Assembly (NCBI GenBank): GCA_965248035.1
Contig: OZ252054.1
Location: forward strand, 1,798,001 to 1,862,000
Source: BJGV01 sp964194745
Lineage (GTDB): Bacteria > Pseudomonadota > Gammaproteobacteria > Burkholderiales > Nitrosomonadaceae
Length of the DNA stretch: 64,000 bases
Direction of reading: 5' to 3'
This document shows, piece after piece, positions 45,393 through 54,581 of this stretch (within the stretch, counting starts at the first letter, position 1; each line of letters begins with the position of its first letter). The notes below the pieces were generated by a model, which saw only the letters and a program-made list of their open reading frames with translations, made no database searches and was not told the DNA's origin. Both the position numbers and the translations under genes were made by a program.

Positions 45393-45636
45393 CGATACCA
45401 GGTGGCGAGAAATTTTTGAGTGTCTTGGCCTCAAGAAGGCGTACTTGTTGCTGTGCGTTCTGTAGTATAGCCTGGCAATATTGAAGCAATTCTGCACCGC
45501 GTTTGTGTGCTAAGAGCGAAACTTCCAGGGACATCTGTCCTGCTTCCATCGAAGCCACAATATTTTCTAATTCGGTCAATCCCGCTTCAAAATTTTCTGG
45601 TTGGGGCGATTTGACGCGTTTGGAGAATTTTGTCAT
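45382..45636 (-). CDS. xseB: Exodeoxyribonuclease VII small subunit
   Basis: An 84-residue protein with the typical FEAGLTELENIVASMEAGQMSLE motif and a long helix (LLAHKRGAELLQYCQAIL) that packs against XseA. The C-terminal tail is basic and polar. It starts the xseB-ispA-dxs operon. The large subunit XseA is not in the window. Confidence 0.93.
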   Translation of the reverse strand: MTKFSKRVKSPQPENFEAGLTELENIVASMEAGQMSLEVSLLAHKRGAELLQYCQAILQNAQQQVRLLEAKTLKNFSPPGIDDR

Positions 45637-45869
45637 GATAAGTCTAGTGTGTGGATGGTGTGTGAGTGATTCCTTTGAAAGAGGTAAAAGTAACGCAATT
45701 GACTAGGTCAGGTCAATTAAATACGTGAAATTCTCTTTCCAAATTTCGACCTTTTGCGATAGATTATGGACATCTCACGAATGGACAGTCCCTCCCTGTT
45801 TACCGACTTGATCTGTTTAGCATACAAAATTTTATGTACGGCGAATTTTTAATCTTCAAGGTCAAGGAG
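45637..45869. other. Short intergenic region upstream of the Rieske pseudogene
   Basis: 233 bases between divergent xseB (minus) and the Rieske pseudogene (plus). No gene is seen. A plausible ribosome-binding AAGG lies about 9 bases before ATG 45870. Confidence 0.4.
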
Positions 45870-46997
45870 ATGTAAAGCGCCAATATATCCAGCCTTGTTG
45901 ACGTTACGCAACTGACACAGACATCGGTACAACTGCCGGTTAGCTGTTATCTTGACTCCCATATACTTGAATTAGAAAAACATTTCTTGTTTGATCAGGG
46001 ACCAGGCTATGTCGGTCATGAAATTATGTTGCCGAATATAGGTGACTATTATGTACTGGAATGGATGGGTAATGCCAAAGTACTAGTTAACAACAAAAAT
46101 GGCATTCAGTTGCTTTCCAATATTTGTCGCCATCGACAGTCTCTCCTGCTCAAAGGTAATGGCAATACTAGAAACATTGTTTGTCCCGTGCACCGTTGGA
46201 CTTACGATATAGATGGCAAGCTTTTGGGTGCGCCCCACTTTCCCGATAATCCTTGTCTTGATCTTGGGGAAACTCCACTGCAAAATTGGAACGGTCTGTT
46301 ATTTGCGGGTAAGCGCAATGTTTCGTGTGACATAGCCAATCTAAGCGTACTGGTTGATTTCGATTTTTCCGGTTATATGCTGGAACGAGTACAGATAAAG
46401 GAATACTCCTGTAACTGGAAAACTTTTATTGAGGTATTCCTGGAAGATTACCATGTTGAGTCATACCATCCAGGCCTGAGCAATTTTGTTAATACCAGCC
46501 AACTAAAATGGGAATTTGATGACTGGTATAATGTGCAGACTGTTGGCGTGAGCCATGCTCTTACCCGCCCCGGCACGCCGATTTACGCTAGATGGCACGA
46601 GCAGGTGTTACGCCAGACCTCGGGCAAGGCATCACCTCACGGGGCTATCTGGATGCTTTATTATCCTAACATTATGCTGGAATGGTATCCCCATGTACTC
46701 ATCATTAGTACTTTGTTGCCGAGATGAACCGAGAGCTGTCCCAACGTGGTCGAATTCTACTATCCCGAAGATATTGCTTTGTTTGAGCGCGAATTTGTCA
46801 AAGCCCAACAGGCGGCATACAACGAAACAGCAGAGGAGGACGATACAATTTGTAAGCTGATGACTGCCGGGCGTCGCGCACTGAATACTCAAGGTGTCAA
46901 TGAAATTGGCCCTTATCAGCCTCCAATGGAAGATGGCATGATGCACTTTCATGAATTTCTACGGCGGAAAATTGAACCACATATTTTTAAGTTTTAA
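45870..46997 (+). pseudogene. Rieske 2Fe-2S aromatic-ring-hydroxylating-type oxygenase, inactivated by two stop codons
   Basis: One reading frame runs from ATG 45870 to 46997 but holds TAA as codon 2 (45873) and TGA at 46725. The N-terminal codons (SSLVDVTQL, then LPVSCYLD) and the C-terminal codons after the TGA (NVVEFYYPEDIALFE, then PPMEDGMMHFHEFLRR) match the family and stay in frame. The Rieske ligands CRH and CPVH and the iron site EDYHVESYH are intact, so decay is recent. The only remaining start within the frame is TTG 45987, which omits about 35 conserved residues. The family oxidises aromatic or related substrates; this one has no identified substrate. Confidence 0.8.
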
Positions 46998-47086
46998 ATA
47001 TAGAATGTTAAATTTGAGTGCGACGAATCGTGCTCTTGTACATTCATTTTTCGTTTCATATACCCCTTCATATCCCTGAATTATTA

Positions 47087-47935
47087 ATGCGCTCTCTTTG
47101 GATGCTTGTCTCTGGCTTCCTTTTCGGTTGCATGGGAGTATTGGTGAAACTTAGTGCGGCGCATTTCTCAAGCATTGAACTGGTGTTCTATCGCTCAATA
47201 ATCGGTTTTCTGATTATCTGCGCGATAGTTAGCGTCAGACGCCTTCCCCTCTCCACATTATGCTGGAAGAATCATTGTTGGCGGGGACTTTCAGGGCTTG
47301 GTTCGGTATTGATGTTTTTCTACTGCATTACACAGTTGCCACTAGCTACAGCTGTAACTCTTAACTACACATCGCCGCTTTTTCTCACGTTACTTACCAC
47401 CATAATTCTGAAAGATCATTTCCATTGGTTGCTTGCAGTGGCAGTGGTGCTCGGATTTGTCGGTGTGGTTATACTGCTGCGTCCGTTCTTACAAGAAGAC
47501 CAGTGGAGTGGCGGATTAATTGGCCTGGCTTCGGGTTTTTTTGCCGCCATCGCCTATCTAAATATAAAGCAACTTAGCAATCTGGGAGAGCCTGACTGGC
47601 GAGTGGTATTTTATTTCACACTAATCAGCACTATCATCACCTTTATTTGGATGTTGTTCGATACATTTCACCCCGTTACACTAGTTAATTTCCTGTTGCT
47701 GCTTGGTATTGGCATCACCGCGACACTAGCGCAACTAGCTTTGACACGAGCGTATCGTACTGGAAAAATACTGGTAGTAGGTGCCCTAGCTTACAGTACA
47801 GTAATATTTGCGAGTCTTTGGGGTATCCTGATTTGGGGTGAAGTACTATCATTGTCTTCATGGCTTGGTATAGGGCTCATCGTTGCTGGCGGACTACTAA
47901 GTCTTAGAACTTCTACAAAACCAATCCGTGAATAA
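47087..47935 (+). CDS. EamA/DMT-family permease
   Basis: A 282-residue protein with ten transmembrane segments in two EamA repeats. The first begins LWMLVSGFLFGCMGVLVKL; the second, near residue 140, is LIGLASGFFAAIAYLNIKQL. ATG 47087 places the first residues right at the first membrane segment; the open frame to 47018 adds a hydrophobic leader unlike the family. The substrate of this drug/metabolite transporter family member is unknown. Its stop overlaps the next gene. Confidence 0.85.
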   Translation: MRSLWMLVSGFLFGCMGVLVKLSAAHFSSIELVFYRSIIGFLIICAIVSVRRLPLSTLCWKNHCWRGLSGLGSVLMFFYCITQLPLATAVTLNYTSPLFLTLLTTIILKDHFHWLLAVAVVLGFVGVVILLRPFLQEDQWSGGLIGLASGFFAAIAYLNIKQLSNLGEPDWRVVFYFTLISTIITFIWMLFDTFHPVTLVNFLLLLGIGITATLAQLALTRAYRTGKILVVGALAYSTVIFASLWGILIWGEVLSLSSWLGIGLIVAGGLLSLRTSTKPIRE

Positions 47936-48362
47936 TAATAACCAAAAATTGCACTACTCTAGATTATTACCTATGATGAACTGGTATCTTGATGTTGAAA
48001 TCTTCTTGAGACAAATTCATGATTACAATTCAGAAAACCGGCACTTGGTTAGTGTTGCTATTTTTGGCGAATTTACCCTGGCCGACTACAAAGAATTTGA
48101 AGAACAAGTGCTTTTCAAATATCACTTTGATGGCAAGGGAAATCTCCTGTTTGATTGGCGTGAAATGTTGAGTTATACAATTGATGTGGCATGGGAGGAA
48201 ATCAAATTTATCCGTGAACATAGGAGTGAATTTAACAGGGTTGCGGTAGTCACCGATAACCAGTGGCAAGTTTGGAGCGCCTGGGTGTCTAATCTTTTCA
48301 TTGACGCCGATATCAAGGTATTTGGCGATTTAAGAGAAGCTAATACATGGGTGGTGACCTGA
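47928..48362 (+). CDS. SpoIIAA-like (STAS-fold) protein
   Basis: A 144-residue soluble protein resembling the SpoIIAA-like/DUF3478 family: HLVSVAIFGEFTLADYKEFEEQV, then NLLFDWREMLSYTIDVAWEEIKFIREH and RVAVVTDNQWQVW, ending in FGDLREANTWV. Members bind lipid-like ligands or phosphopeptides, but the function is not established. GTG 47928 overlaps the permease stop by 8 bases; an internal ATG (MNWYLDVE) at about 47975 is an alternative. Confidence 0.75.
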   Translation: MNNNNQKLHYSRLLPMMNWYLDVEIFLRQIHDYNSENRHLVSVAIFGEFTLADYKEFEEQVLFKYHFDGKGNLLFDWREMLSYTIDVAWEEIKFIREHRSEFNRVAVVTDNQWQVWSAWVSNLFIDADIKVFGDLREANTWVVT

Positions 48363-48403
48363 AACAAAACTTCCAAAGCCCACGCACTTGGATGTAGAAA
48401 ATT

Positions 48404-48446
48404 AACTGAGCGGCTTTACATCTAGAGCGACTCAGTTTGTTTTTTT
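48404..48446 (+). terminator. Probable intrinsic terminator
   Basis: AACTGAG (48404-48410) pairs with CTCAGTT (48431-48437), followed by a T-rich run on the plus strand. The 20-base loop may form an inner stem. It lies 42 bases after the SpoIIAA-like gene. Confidence 0.55.
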
Positions 48447-49146
48447 AAGATAATGTGAACGAGTGTTTGGTTTTGTTAAATAAAATCGATTTTGCTGAGT
48501 ATTATTTTGTCTAGAGATGATAGGGTAAGCTAGCATGATTTTAAAAGAGGATGAAGAGGGTAGCTAAAAGGTTAGTTACTACACTTTGAGAACATTAAAA
48601 TTGCGTGTCAATATGCTACAACTGCGTTTGAGGTTAACCTAGATAAGTTCAAAGTGTTTGGGCTTGATGGCAAGGTGTATTAGATCGTGATATTGAGAAA
48701 TATGGTGATTTCTGGTGCCTAGTGATGTTTCTACGCAAAGGGAAAAATATCATGTAAATCATCATAGGTTATCAGTGTCTTGGTACTTAGATATGATTAC
48801 TGCACTGAAGCTTTTCAGTACTGTATTTGCTACATTGCATTCGTGTCTAGACAGTGATATAGAATGTACTGTTGTAAAAAAACAACATATTTCTCTTAAA
48901 TTCCCCGAAATTTCTTTCTATTAGGGCAAAACTCGTTCAAAATACGCGCACTGGGTTTCTTGCGAGTTATGTGGCGTGTTTACAACTCGTATTTAAAAAC
49001 ATTCCGCACATTAATCGTTAGAAATTAATTAGCGGTGTGCACTAAATGAAAAGTGTTAAGTGTAGTAAATAATTTAGAAGCTAAAAACATTAAATATTAG
49101 TGTACTAGACAAGAATAATAATTCTTTACGTTATCCTACAAGAAAA
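48447..49146. other. 700-base intergenic stretch without a gene
   Basis: AT-rich, with frequent stops in all frames; a 69-codon frame at 48715-48924 has no likeness to any family. The promoter of the lipid operon starting at 49147 should lie here. No repeat or hairpin stands out. It may be decayed sequence. Confidence 0.4.
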
Positions 49147-51006
49147 ATGACAAACGCAATTAATTTGGAGATGAAGCCCTTGAGTTCAACAATTGCAAAT
49201 TTAAAAGTTTCACTAACGCAAGCGTTGGATTCCAAATCATCTAACGAGCCGACAATAGCAGTAGACCCAACACCAACATACAACTCACAGCCTCAGCGGG
49301 TAGCAGACTTTGATACTCTGACCGCGGCTTTGGAATATGCCGCGAGTGGAACGACGGGGTACAATTTTTACGATGCAAAAGGAAATTTACGTTCAACCCT
49401 TCCTTACAGGGTATTAAGACAAAATGCTCGTGTTTCAGCACGGCGCCTATTGGGTCTTGGCCTAGCCAGCGGTGATCGTATAGCGATCGTTGCTGATACA
49501 ACCCCAGAGTTTGTTGAATTGTTCTTTGCGTGTCGTTACGCCGGATTAATTCCTTTTGCGATGCCAGTTCCAGTTAACCTTGGCAGTCACGCGGTGTATG
49601 TTCAACAACTTCATGGCATTCTTGAAGGCAGTCAAGCAAGTGCTGCTCTGGCTAATGCAGACTACATTAATTTCCTTGGAGAGGCTGCAGAGGGCTTGCA
49701 GAGATTGCGATGGGTTGGTACGCCGGAGCAATTAGAGAAACTTCCCGCCCCGGATAAAACACTACAGTCAAACAATCCTGATGAAACCGCCTATTTGCAA
49801 TATACCTCAGGCAGCACTCGTACTCCGCGCGGGGTCATCATTACAGAGCGTGCACTAATGAGTAATCTTCAGGGCATTCTTCGTAATGGTTTGGAAGTAC
49901 GTTCTGATGATCGTATAGCGTCTTGGTTACCTTTTTATCATGATATGGGTTTGGTAGGTATGTTACTGGCACCAATGGTTGCACAAGTTTCAGTTGACTA
50001 TTTGGCTACTAGAGATTTTGCAATACGACCATTGCAGTGGCTACGGTTGATAAGCCGCAATCGTTGTACTGTAGCTTTCAGTCAACCATTTGGTTTAAAG
50101 CTCTGTACCCTACGGGTTCGTGACTCTGATTTAGAGGATCTTGACCTCAGCTGTTGGCGCGCAGCGGGTGTAGGTGCAGAGATGATACGGCCTGATACTT
50201 TAAGAAATTTCGCAGAAAAATATGCGCCAGCAGGTTTTAATATGAATGCTTTTCTACCATGTTATGGTTTGGCAGAATCAACCCTGGCTGTAACTTTTGC
50301 CCACACTGGTCATGGTTTTCAAAGCCTTCGAGTTGATGCAGGGACCTTGATAGACAAGAAGATTGCGGTACGGTTGCAAGCAGATGGCAGGAAATACAAC
50401 GAGTTTGTAAACTGCGGTCGCCCATTGCCTGGTCTTACGGTCAAGGTTGTCGATGATTCTGGCCAGAAACTTTCAGATTTGAGAGTAGGTAGTGTACTGG
50501 TGCAAGGCACCAGTATCATGACTGGTTATTTTAATAGTCCAGAAGATACCAAAAATACGCTACAACCAGATAATTGGCTAGATACCGGTGATCTTGGATT
50601 TCTTTTTGAAGGTAACCTGTATATTACAGGTCGTCGTACAGATGTAATTATTGTTAATGGCCGCAACATCCGTGCTCATGATGTGGAGGAACTTGCGGAA
50701 CAGCAACCAGAGATAGGAGCTCGCGAGGCATCTGCCTTCAGCATAACTGATGCTAATGACATCACGACAATTGTGTTAGTCATAGAATGTCGCTTGACTT
50801 CAGTAACAGATCGACAATCTCTTATTAGTCGCTTGCAGAGATTGGTGTATATGGCATTTGGTGTCAACTGTTTAGTTGAGCTAGTTTCTCCACACACCCT
50901 ACCGCGCACTTCTTCTGGCAAATTATCGCGCTTTGCTGCGCGCAAAGGTTTTATAGAACGAACGGACCTGGCAGACCAGCTATCAGTCGAGTCTAGAGAC
51001 AGATAG
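49147..51006 (+). CDS. Fatty acyl-AMP ligase / acyl-ACP synthetase (sphingolipid operon)
   Basis: A 619-residue ANL-superfamily enzyme that activates a fatty acid as acyl-AMP, probably for loading on the operon's own carrier protein. Motif A is TSGSTRTPRGVIIT. The LPFYHDMGLVGMLLAPM region and NAFLPCYGLAESTLA mark fatty acyl-AMP ligases. The end motifs are WLDTGDLGFLFEGNLYITGRRTDVII and NGRNIRAHDVEE, with TLPRTSSGKLSR near the C-terminus. The Caulobacter sphingolipid cluster has a similar acyl-ACP synthetase. Alternative starts at ATG 49171 or TTG 49180 are possible. The next gene starts 7 bases after its stop. Confidence 0.85.
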   Translation: MTNAINLEMKPLSSTIANLKVSLTQALDSKSSNEPTIAVDPTPTYNSQPQRVADFDTLTAALEYAASGTTGYNFYDAKGNLRSTLPYRVLRQNARVSARRLLGLGLASGDRIAIVADTTPEFVELFFACRYAGLIPFAMPVPVNLGSHAVYVQQLHGILEGSQASAALANADYINFLGEAAEGLQRLRWVGTPEQLEKLPAPDKTLQSNNPDETAYLQYTSGSTRTPRGVIITERALMSNLQGILRNGLEVRSDDRIASWLPFYHDMGLVGMLLAPMVAQVSVDYLATRDFAIRPLQWLRLISRNRCTVAFSQPFGLKLCTLRVRDSDLEDLDLSCWRAAGVGAEMIRPDTLRNFAEKYAPAGFNMNAFLPCYGLAESTLAVTFAHTGHGFQSLRVDAGTLIDKKIAVRLQADGRKYNEFVNCGRPLPGLTVKVVDDSGQKLSDLRVGSVLVQGTSIMTGYFNSPEDTKNTLQPDNWLDTGDLGFLFEGNLYITGRRTDVIIVNGRNIRAHDVEELAEQQPEIGAREASAFSITDANDITTIVLVIECRLTSVTDRQSLISRLQRLVYMAFGVNCLVELVSPHTLPRTSSGKLSRFAARKGFIERTDLADQLSVESRDR

Positions 51007-51013
51007 CTTACAT

Positions 51014-51928
51014 ATGTCAGGATCATCGGTAGCGGTGACTGGTGCTACTGGCTTCATCGGTCATGTGCTCGTGCAGTCCCTTATCAAAGGTGGGTGGAAA
51101 GTTCGAGCATTGACACGAACCCCGCGTGTTAATGATGAATCTACACAATGGATCCCAGGAGATCTGGATGATCCGATTGCGTTGCAAAGTCTTGTAAAAG
51201 GTGTATCCGCCGTCGTGCATTGTGCCGGTCTGGTGCGGGGTAGCTCTCTAAAGGAGTTTACTCATACCAACGTAGAGGGTACTTCCAACCTTGTGCGTAT
51301 CTCAGTGCAGCAGAATCCACCACCACGATTTCTTCTTATTTCTTCACTGGCTGCTAGAGAGCCAAATCTTTCCTGGTATGCAAACAGTAAGTACATGGCT
51401 GAACAGCTTGTGTCTGATAGTTCAGGTGTTATGCCATGGACAGTTTTCCGCCCGACTGCGGTCTATGGTCTCGGTGATAAAGAGCTCAGTCCGCTTTTCA
51501 GAGCAACCCGGTATGGCATATTACCTATGATTGGAAGTCAAACTTCACGTTATAGTCTTCTACATGTCAGTGATTTGGTATCGGCTATTCTGTGTTGGCT
51601 TTCCACAAATGTGCATGCACAGGGTGTCTATGAGCTTGATGACGGGATGCCAGGAGGATATGACTGTAAATCCTTGACCTCTATTGCACAAGACGTCTGG
51701 GGACGACCTGTACGCTGCTTTTTTTTGCCAACGCCACTTGTTTTACTACTTGCAAATATTAATCTATGGTTGGCTCGAGTGTTGCGATATCCGCCAATGT
51801 TAACGCCTGGAAAAGTGCGTGAGATAAGACATCCGGACTGGGTATGTGACATCTCACCTTTAACTCAGGCACTGCCATGTTGGCATCCTTGCGTACGCTT
51901 ACGTGACGCCTTACCCCAAGCTACCTAA
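51014..51928 (+). CDS. Extended SDR (NAD-dependent epimerase/dehydratase; CerR-like)
   Basis: A 304-residue SDR. NAD(P) binding is at GATGFIGHVLVQ (about 10-21), the active-site serine region is FLLISSLAARE, and the catalytic YxxxK is intact in WYANSKYMAE. FRPTAVYGLGD and HVSDLVSAI follow. The C-terminus is hydrophobic (FFLPTPLVLLLANINLWLA), suggesting membrane contact, which fits a lipid substrate. In Caulobacter the SDR CerR of the ceramide genes reduces the keto group of the sphingoid intermediate; position here between the acyl ligase and ACP is the same. The assignment to that step is inference. Confidence 0.8.
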   Translation: MSGSSVAVTGATGFIGHVLVQSLIKGGWKVRALTRTPRVNDESTQWIPGDLDDPIALQSLVKGVSAVVHCAGLVRGSSLKEFTHTNVEGTSNLVRISVQQNPPPRFLLISSLAAREPNLSWYANSKYMAEQLVSDSSGVMPWTVFRPTAVYGLGDKELSPLFRATRYGILPMIGSQTSRYSLLHVSDLVSAILCWLSTNVHAQGVYELDDGMPGGYDCKSLTSIAQDVWGRPVRCFFLPTPLVLLLANINLWLARVLRYPPMLTPGKVREIRHPDWVCDISPLTQALPCWHPCVRLRDALPQAT

Positions 51929-51967
51929 TCTTCATACACGTCAATTATTATTTATCAGAGTTAAACC

Positions 51968-52210
51968 ATGGCACATGACTACAATCATACCCTGCAGAAA
52001 CTTTGCGATCATCTTGAACACTTTGCTAGTTCTGGTGTAGAGATCGTACCAGAGACAGACCTCATTGATCAGCTAGCGATTGATTCCGTCAAGTTATTAA
52101 ATTTAATTATGGAAATCGAAGATGAGTTTGATATTTCTGTACCAATAAATGCCCTTGCAGATGTTCGTACGGTTCGTGATCTAGCGGACTTAATCCACAA
52201 AATTAGATAA
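51968..52210 (+). CDS. Dedicated acyl carrier protein (AcpR-like)
   Basis: An 80-residue acidic four-helix protein with the phosphopantetheine serine in LAIDSVKLLNLIMEIEDEF (Ser near residue 41). It has the typical conserved acidic helix II and a C-terminal VRDLADLIHK. It differs from the housekeeping AcpP (which has DSLD), so it is a dedicated carrier. It lies 39 bases after the SDR and 8 bases before the oxoamine synthase, the expected place for a carrier that presents acyl groups to serine palmitoyltransferase. Confidence 0.88.
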   Translation: MAHDYNHTLQKLCDHLEHFASSGVEIVPETDLIDQLAIDSVKLLNLIMEIEDEFDISVPINALADVRTVRDLADLIHKIR

Positions 52211-52218
52211 GCATCATA

Positions 52219-53406
52219 ATGAGCCTGTTAGATAAACTAGATACTGGTGCTGCTGCTAGAAAGGCTTTGTTGCCAGAAGGGATTGATGTATTCGGTATGC
52301 CTATAGAAGAGGTTTATTCATCAACTGAGGCAAGAGTTAGTGGTCGTCGCATTTTATTTTTTGGTACGAACAACTATCTAGGGCTTACCTTCGCTCCGGA
52401 GTGTCTGCAAGCAGCACATAAGGCGATAGATAGTGAAGGCACTGGCACAACTGGATCACGCATGGCAAATGGCAGCTATAGCGGACATCGTGCCCTTGAG
52501 CGAGAATTTTCAGATTTCTATCATTGCCGATCAAGTATAGTTTTTACAACTGGGTATCAGGCAAATCTAGCGATGATTTCTGGCTTAGCTGGTGCAAATG
52601 ATGTGATTCTCATTGATGGAGATTCTCATGCGAGTATCTATGATGGATGTCGTTTGAGCGGTGCCGAGATAATTAGATTCCGACACAATGATATGGCAGA
52701 TATGGAAAAGCGTCTTCGGCGGTTAGGCGAAAGGACGAGATCCACTTTGATTATCGTTGAGGGTATCTACAGCATGTTAGGTGATCAGGCGCCTCTTGCA
52801 GATATTGTTAAAATAAAGAATTCTTACGGCAGCACTCTTCTTCTTGACGAGGCACATTCACTTGGGGTATTGGGTGAGACTGGTCAAGGTCTTGTGGAAG
52901 AGACAGGGCTTATCGATGGAGTTGACTTTATCACTGGTACTTTTAGCAAAAGTCTTGGCAGTATAGGCGGCTACTGCGTTAGCAACCATTTGCAGCTTGA
53001 TCAGCTGCGATATGTAAGTCGCCCTTATATATTTACAGCATCACCTTCTCCAGCCACAATTGCATCAACAAGAGCTGCGCTCAAGTTACTGCGAGACGGT
53101 ACTGAGTTACGTACTAAACTCTGGAGGAACGCACGGAAACTTTACTCATGTTTAGATCGGCTAGATTATCGGCTTGGCCCAGAGCCCGGACCAGTTATTG
53201 CGACCATACTTGATAGTCCTCAGCAGGCGATGATGCTGTGGAAAGGCCTGTTCGATTATGGCATCTATGTCAATTTGATATTGCCACCAGCTGCACCCGA
53301 AGGTAAGTCACTAGTACGGTGTAGCGTTAGTGCGGCTCATACCGGGGAACAGGTGGATTATGTTGGAAACTCATTTGCTAAGTTGCGCAAAAATATTTTC
53401 AGATAA
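52219..53406 (+). CDS. spt: Alpha-oxoamine synthase, serine palmitoyltransferase-like
   Basis: A 395-residue PLP enzyme. It has NNYLGL, GTGTTGSRMANGSYSGH, and the PLP-stacking His in LIDGDSHASIYDG. LLDEAHSLGVLG carries the Asp and His contacts. The Schiff-base Lys is in GTFSKSLGSIGGYC; the GTFSKS form with GGY/F is typical of serine palmitoyltransferase rather than BioF (GTxGKA) or KBL. It should condense serine with an acyl thioester, giving a 3-keto long-chain base. The ACP gene lies 8 bases upstream. Choice of amino acid is not proven; related enzymes use glycine or alanine. Confidence 0.85.
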   Translation: MSLLDKLDTGAAARKALLPEGIDVFGMPIEEVYSSTEARVSGRRILFFGTNNYLGLTFAPECLQAAHKAIDSEGTGTTGSRMANGSYSGHRALEREFSDFYHCRSSIVFTTGYQANLAMISGLAGANDVILIDGDSHASIYDGCRLSGAEIIRFRHNDMADMEKRLRRLGERTRSTLIIVEGIYSMLGDQAPLADIVKIKNSYGSTLLLDEAHSLGVLGETGQGLVEETGLIDGVDFITGTFSKSLGSIGGYCVSNHLQLDQLRYVSRPYIFTASPSPATIASTRAALKLLRDGTELRTKLWRNARKLYSCLDRLDYRLGPEPGPVIATILDSPQQAMMLWKGLFDYGIYVNLILPPAAPEGKSLVRCSVSAAHTGEQVDYVGNSFAKLRKNIFR

Positions 53407-53591
53407 AGTCTTGATTAGCTCCAGGGTAGTTTTTCCTTTTCACAACCTAAAACGACGCGTTCCAGTTCTAAAACTATAATAATTGATTTGGTGTCGTGCT
53501 GTATCTTGATTAAGATTTAACAGAAATTATCTAAAAAATCTGCAAACTAGGCTATGCGTATTCTAATAACTTACTTCATGATCTTCTATCG

Positions 53592-53812
53592 ATGCAGCAT
53601 ACTTATACTGGTTATGCTATTGGCAGCGGATATATTTGTGAAACGCTACAGAGTTTGGCGCAGAATCTCACCATTATCGTAGTATCTTACCAACCTGCTA
53701 TGATCGATACTGCAGACTGTGTGTTTTTCTCTTCAAAGGTAAAGCCTATAAAATACATAGTATTTAATCGGACGGAAATGATGGATGTGGGGTATTCTGA
53801 CAACACCAAATA
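53592..53812 (+). pseudogene. Possible ABC-transporter ATPase C-terminal relic
   Basis: A short segment encoded near 53640-53740 (ETLQSLAQNLTIIVVSYQPA, then MIDTADCVFF) resembles the switch-His region of ABC ATPases, where the usual form is TIIVVSHxPAM followed by AD. Here the His is Tyr. No Walker A, signature motif or credible upstream frame exists, and downstream likeness is lost. It lies between the oxoamine synthase and the glycerophosphodiesterase. The frame is formally open from ATG 53592 to 53900, overlapping the next gene. Confidence 0.35.
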
Positions 53813-53856
53813 TTTTCGTCTACTAGAGATGTGTATTGACGAGAGTTTTTTAAGCC

Positions 53857-54513
53857 ATGTTAGTTATTGCACATCGCGGATATCACGCCAAAATTTTTGA
53901 AAATACTCCAGCTGCCTTCGAAGCAGCAGTGGCGCTGGGAGTTGATGGTATTGAAACTGATGTGCGCATTAGCCGTGACGGTTCCATGGTACTATTACAT
54001 GATCGTGTTGTATCAGGAAAAGCTGTAGTTGATCTTACCCACAGCGAACTTGAGCAGGAGATTGGGTATAAGGTCCCAACTCTGGATGAAATGCTTGAAC
54101 GTTTTCCTGGAATCATGTGGAATGTAGAGATTAAGACCACGGAAGCATTAGAATTGGTAATTGGGGTACTGGAGAAGCATCAAACTGACTGCCGTATTCT
54201 TGTAACTTCATTTCGTCATGATGTGGTAGCAGTTTGCGCATCAATTCTCAAGGTAGATTGTGGCTTGTTGGTAGCACATCGGCCCCAGACGCTTAATTCC
54301 TTGTTGGTCGACTGTAGCGATAATTCTAGAATCAATCATATCGTATGGGATTACAACATCCTAGATGATGTTCTGCTGAAGCAAGCTGCAACGGATGGCT
54401 ATTACAATTATGTTTATGGTCTGGTAACAAAGACTGAGTATGATTATTGTAAGGGAATTGATGTAGACGGTGTGATTACCGATGACCCTTTTTTGTTGTT
54501 AGAGAATAGATAG
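53857..54513 (+). CDS. Glycerophosphodiester phosphodiesterase
   Basis: A 218-residue GDPD-family TIM barrel that splits glycerophosphodiesters into sn-glycerol-3-phosphate and alcohol. AHRGYHAKIFENTPAAFEAA carries the catalytic His and Glu. GVDGIETDVRISRDGSMVLLHD has the metal ligands and second His, and MWNVEIKT follows. There is no signal peptide, so it is cytoplasmic, like UgpQ. The ATG at 53857 is close to the HRGY motif as expected. Confidence 0.9.
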   Translation: MLVIAHRGYHAKIFENTPAAFEAAVALGVDGIETDVRISRDGSMVLLHDRVVSGKAVVDLTHSELEQEIGYKVPTLDEMLERFPGIMWNVEIKTTEALELVIGVLEKHQTDCRILVTSFRHDVVAVCASILKVDCGLLVAHRPQTLNSLLVDCSDNSRINHIVWDYNILDDVLLKQAATDGYYNYVYGLVTKTEYDYCKGIDVDGVITDDPFLLLENR

Positions 54514-54581
54514 TTTGCTCTCTAGAAACTAGTTTTTTAGATATGTAAGAGGGTGAATTTATAATACTTACGAGGGGGAAG

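Noticed and set aside
46725..46727. TGA in the Rieske gene as a selenocysteine codon
   Set aside because: Homologs have glycine there, not cysteine; a second stop (TAA) sits at codon 2, so the gene is simply inactivated.
52219..53406. Reading the oxoamine synthase as BioF (biotin synthesis) or KBL (threonine breakdown)
   Set aside because: The Lys motif GTFSKS with GGY and the neighbours (acyl-AMP ligase, SDR, ACP) do not fit biotin or threonine operons; no bioA, bioB, bioD or tdh is adjacent.
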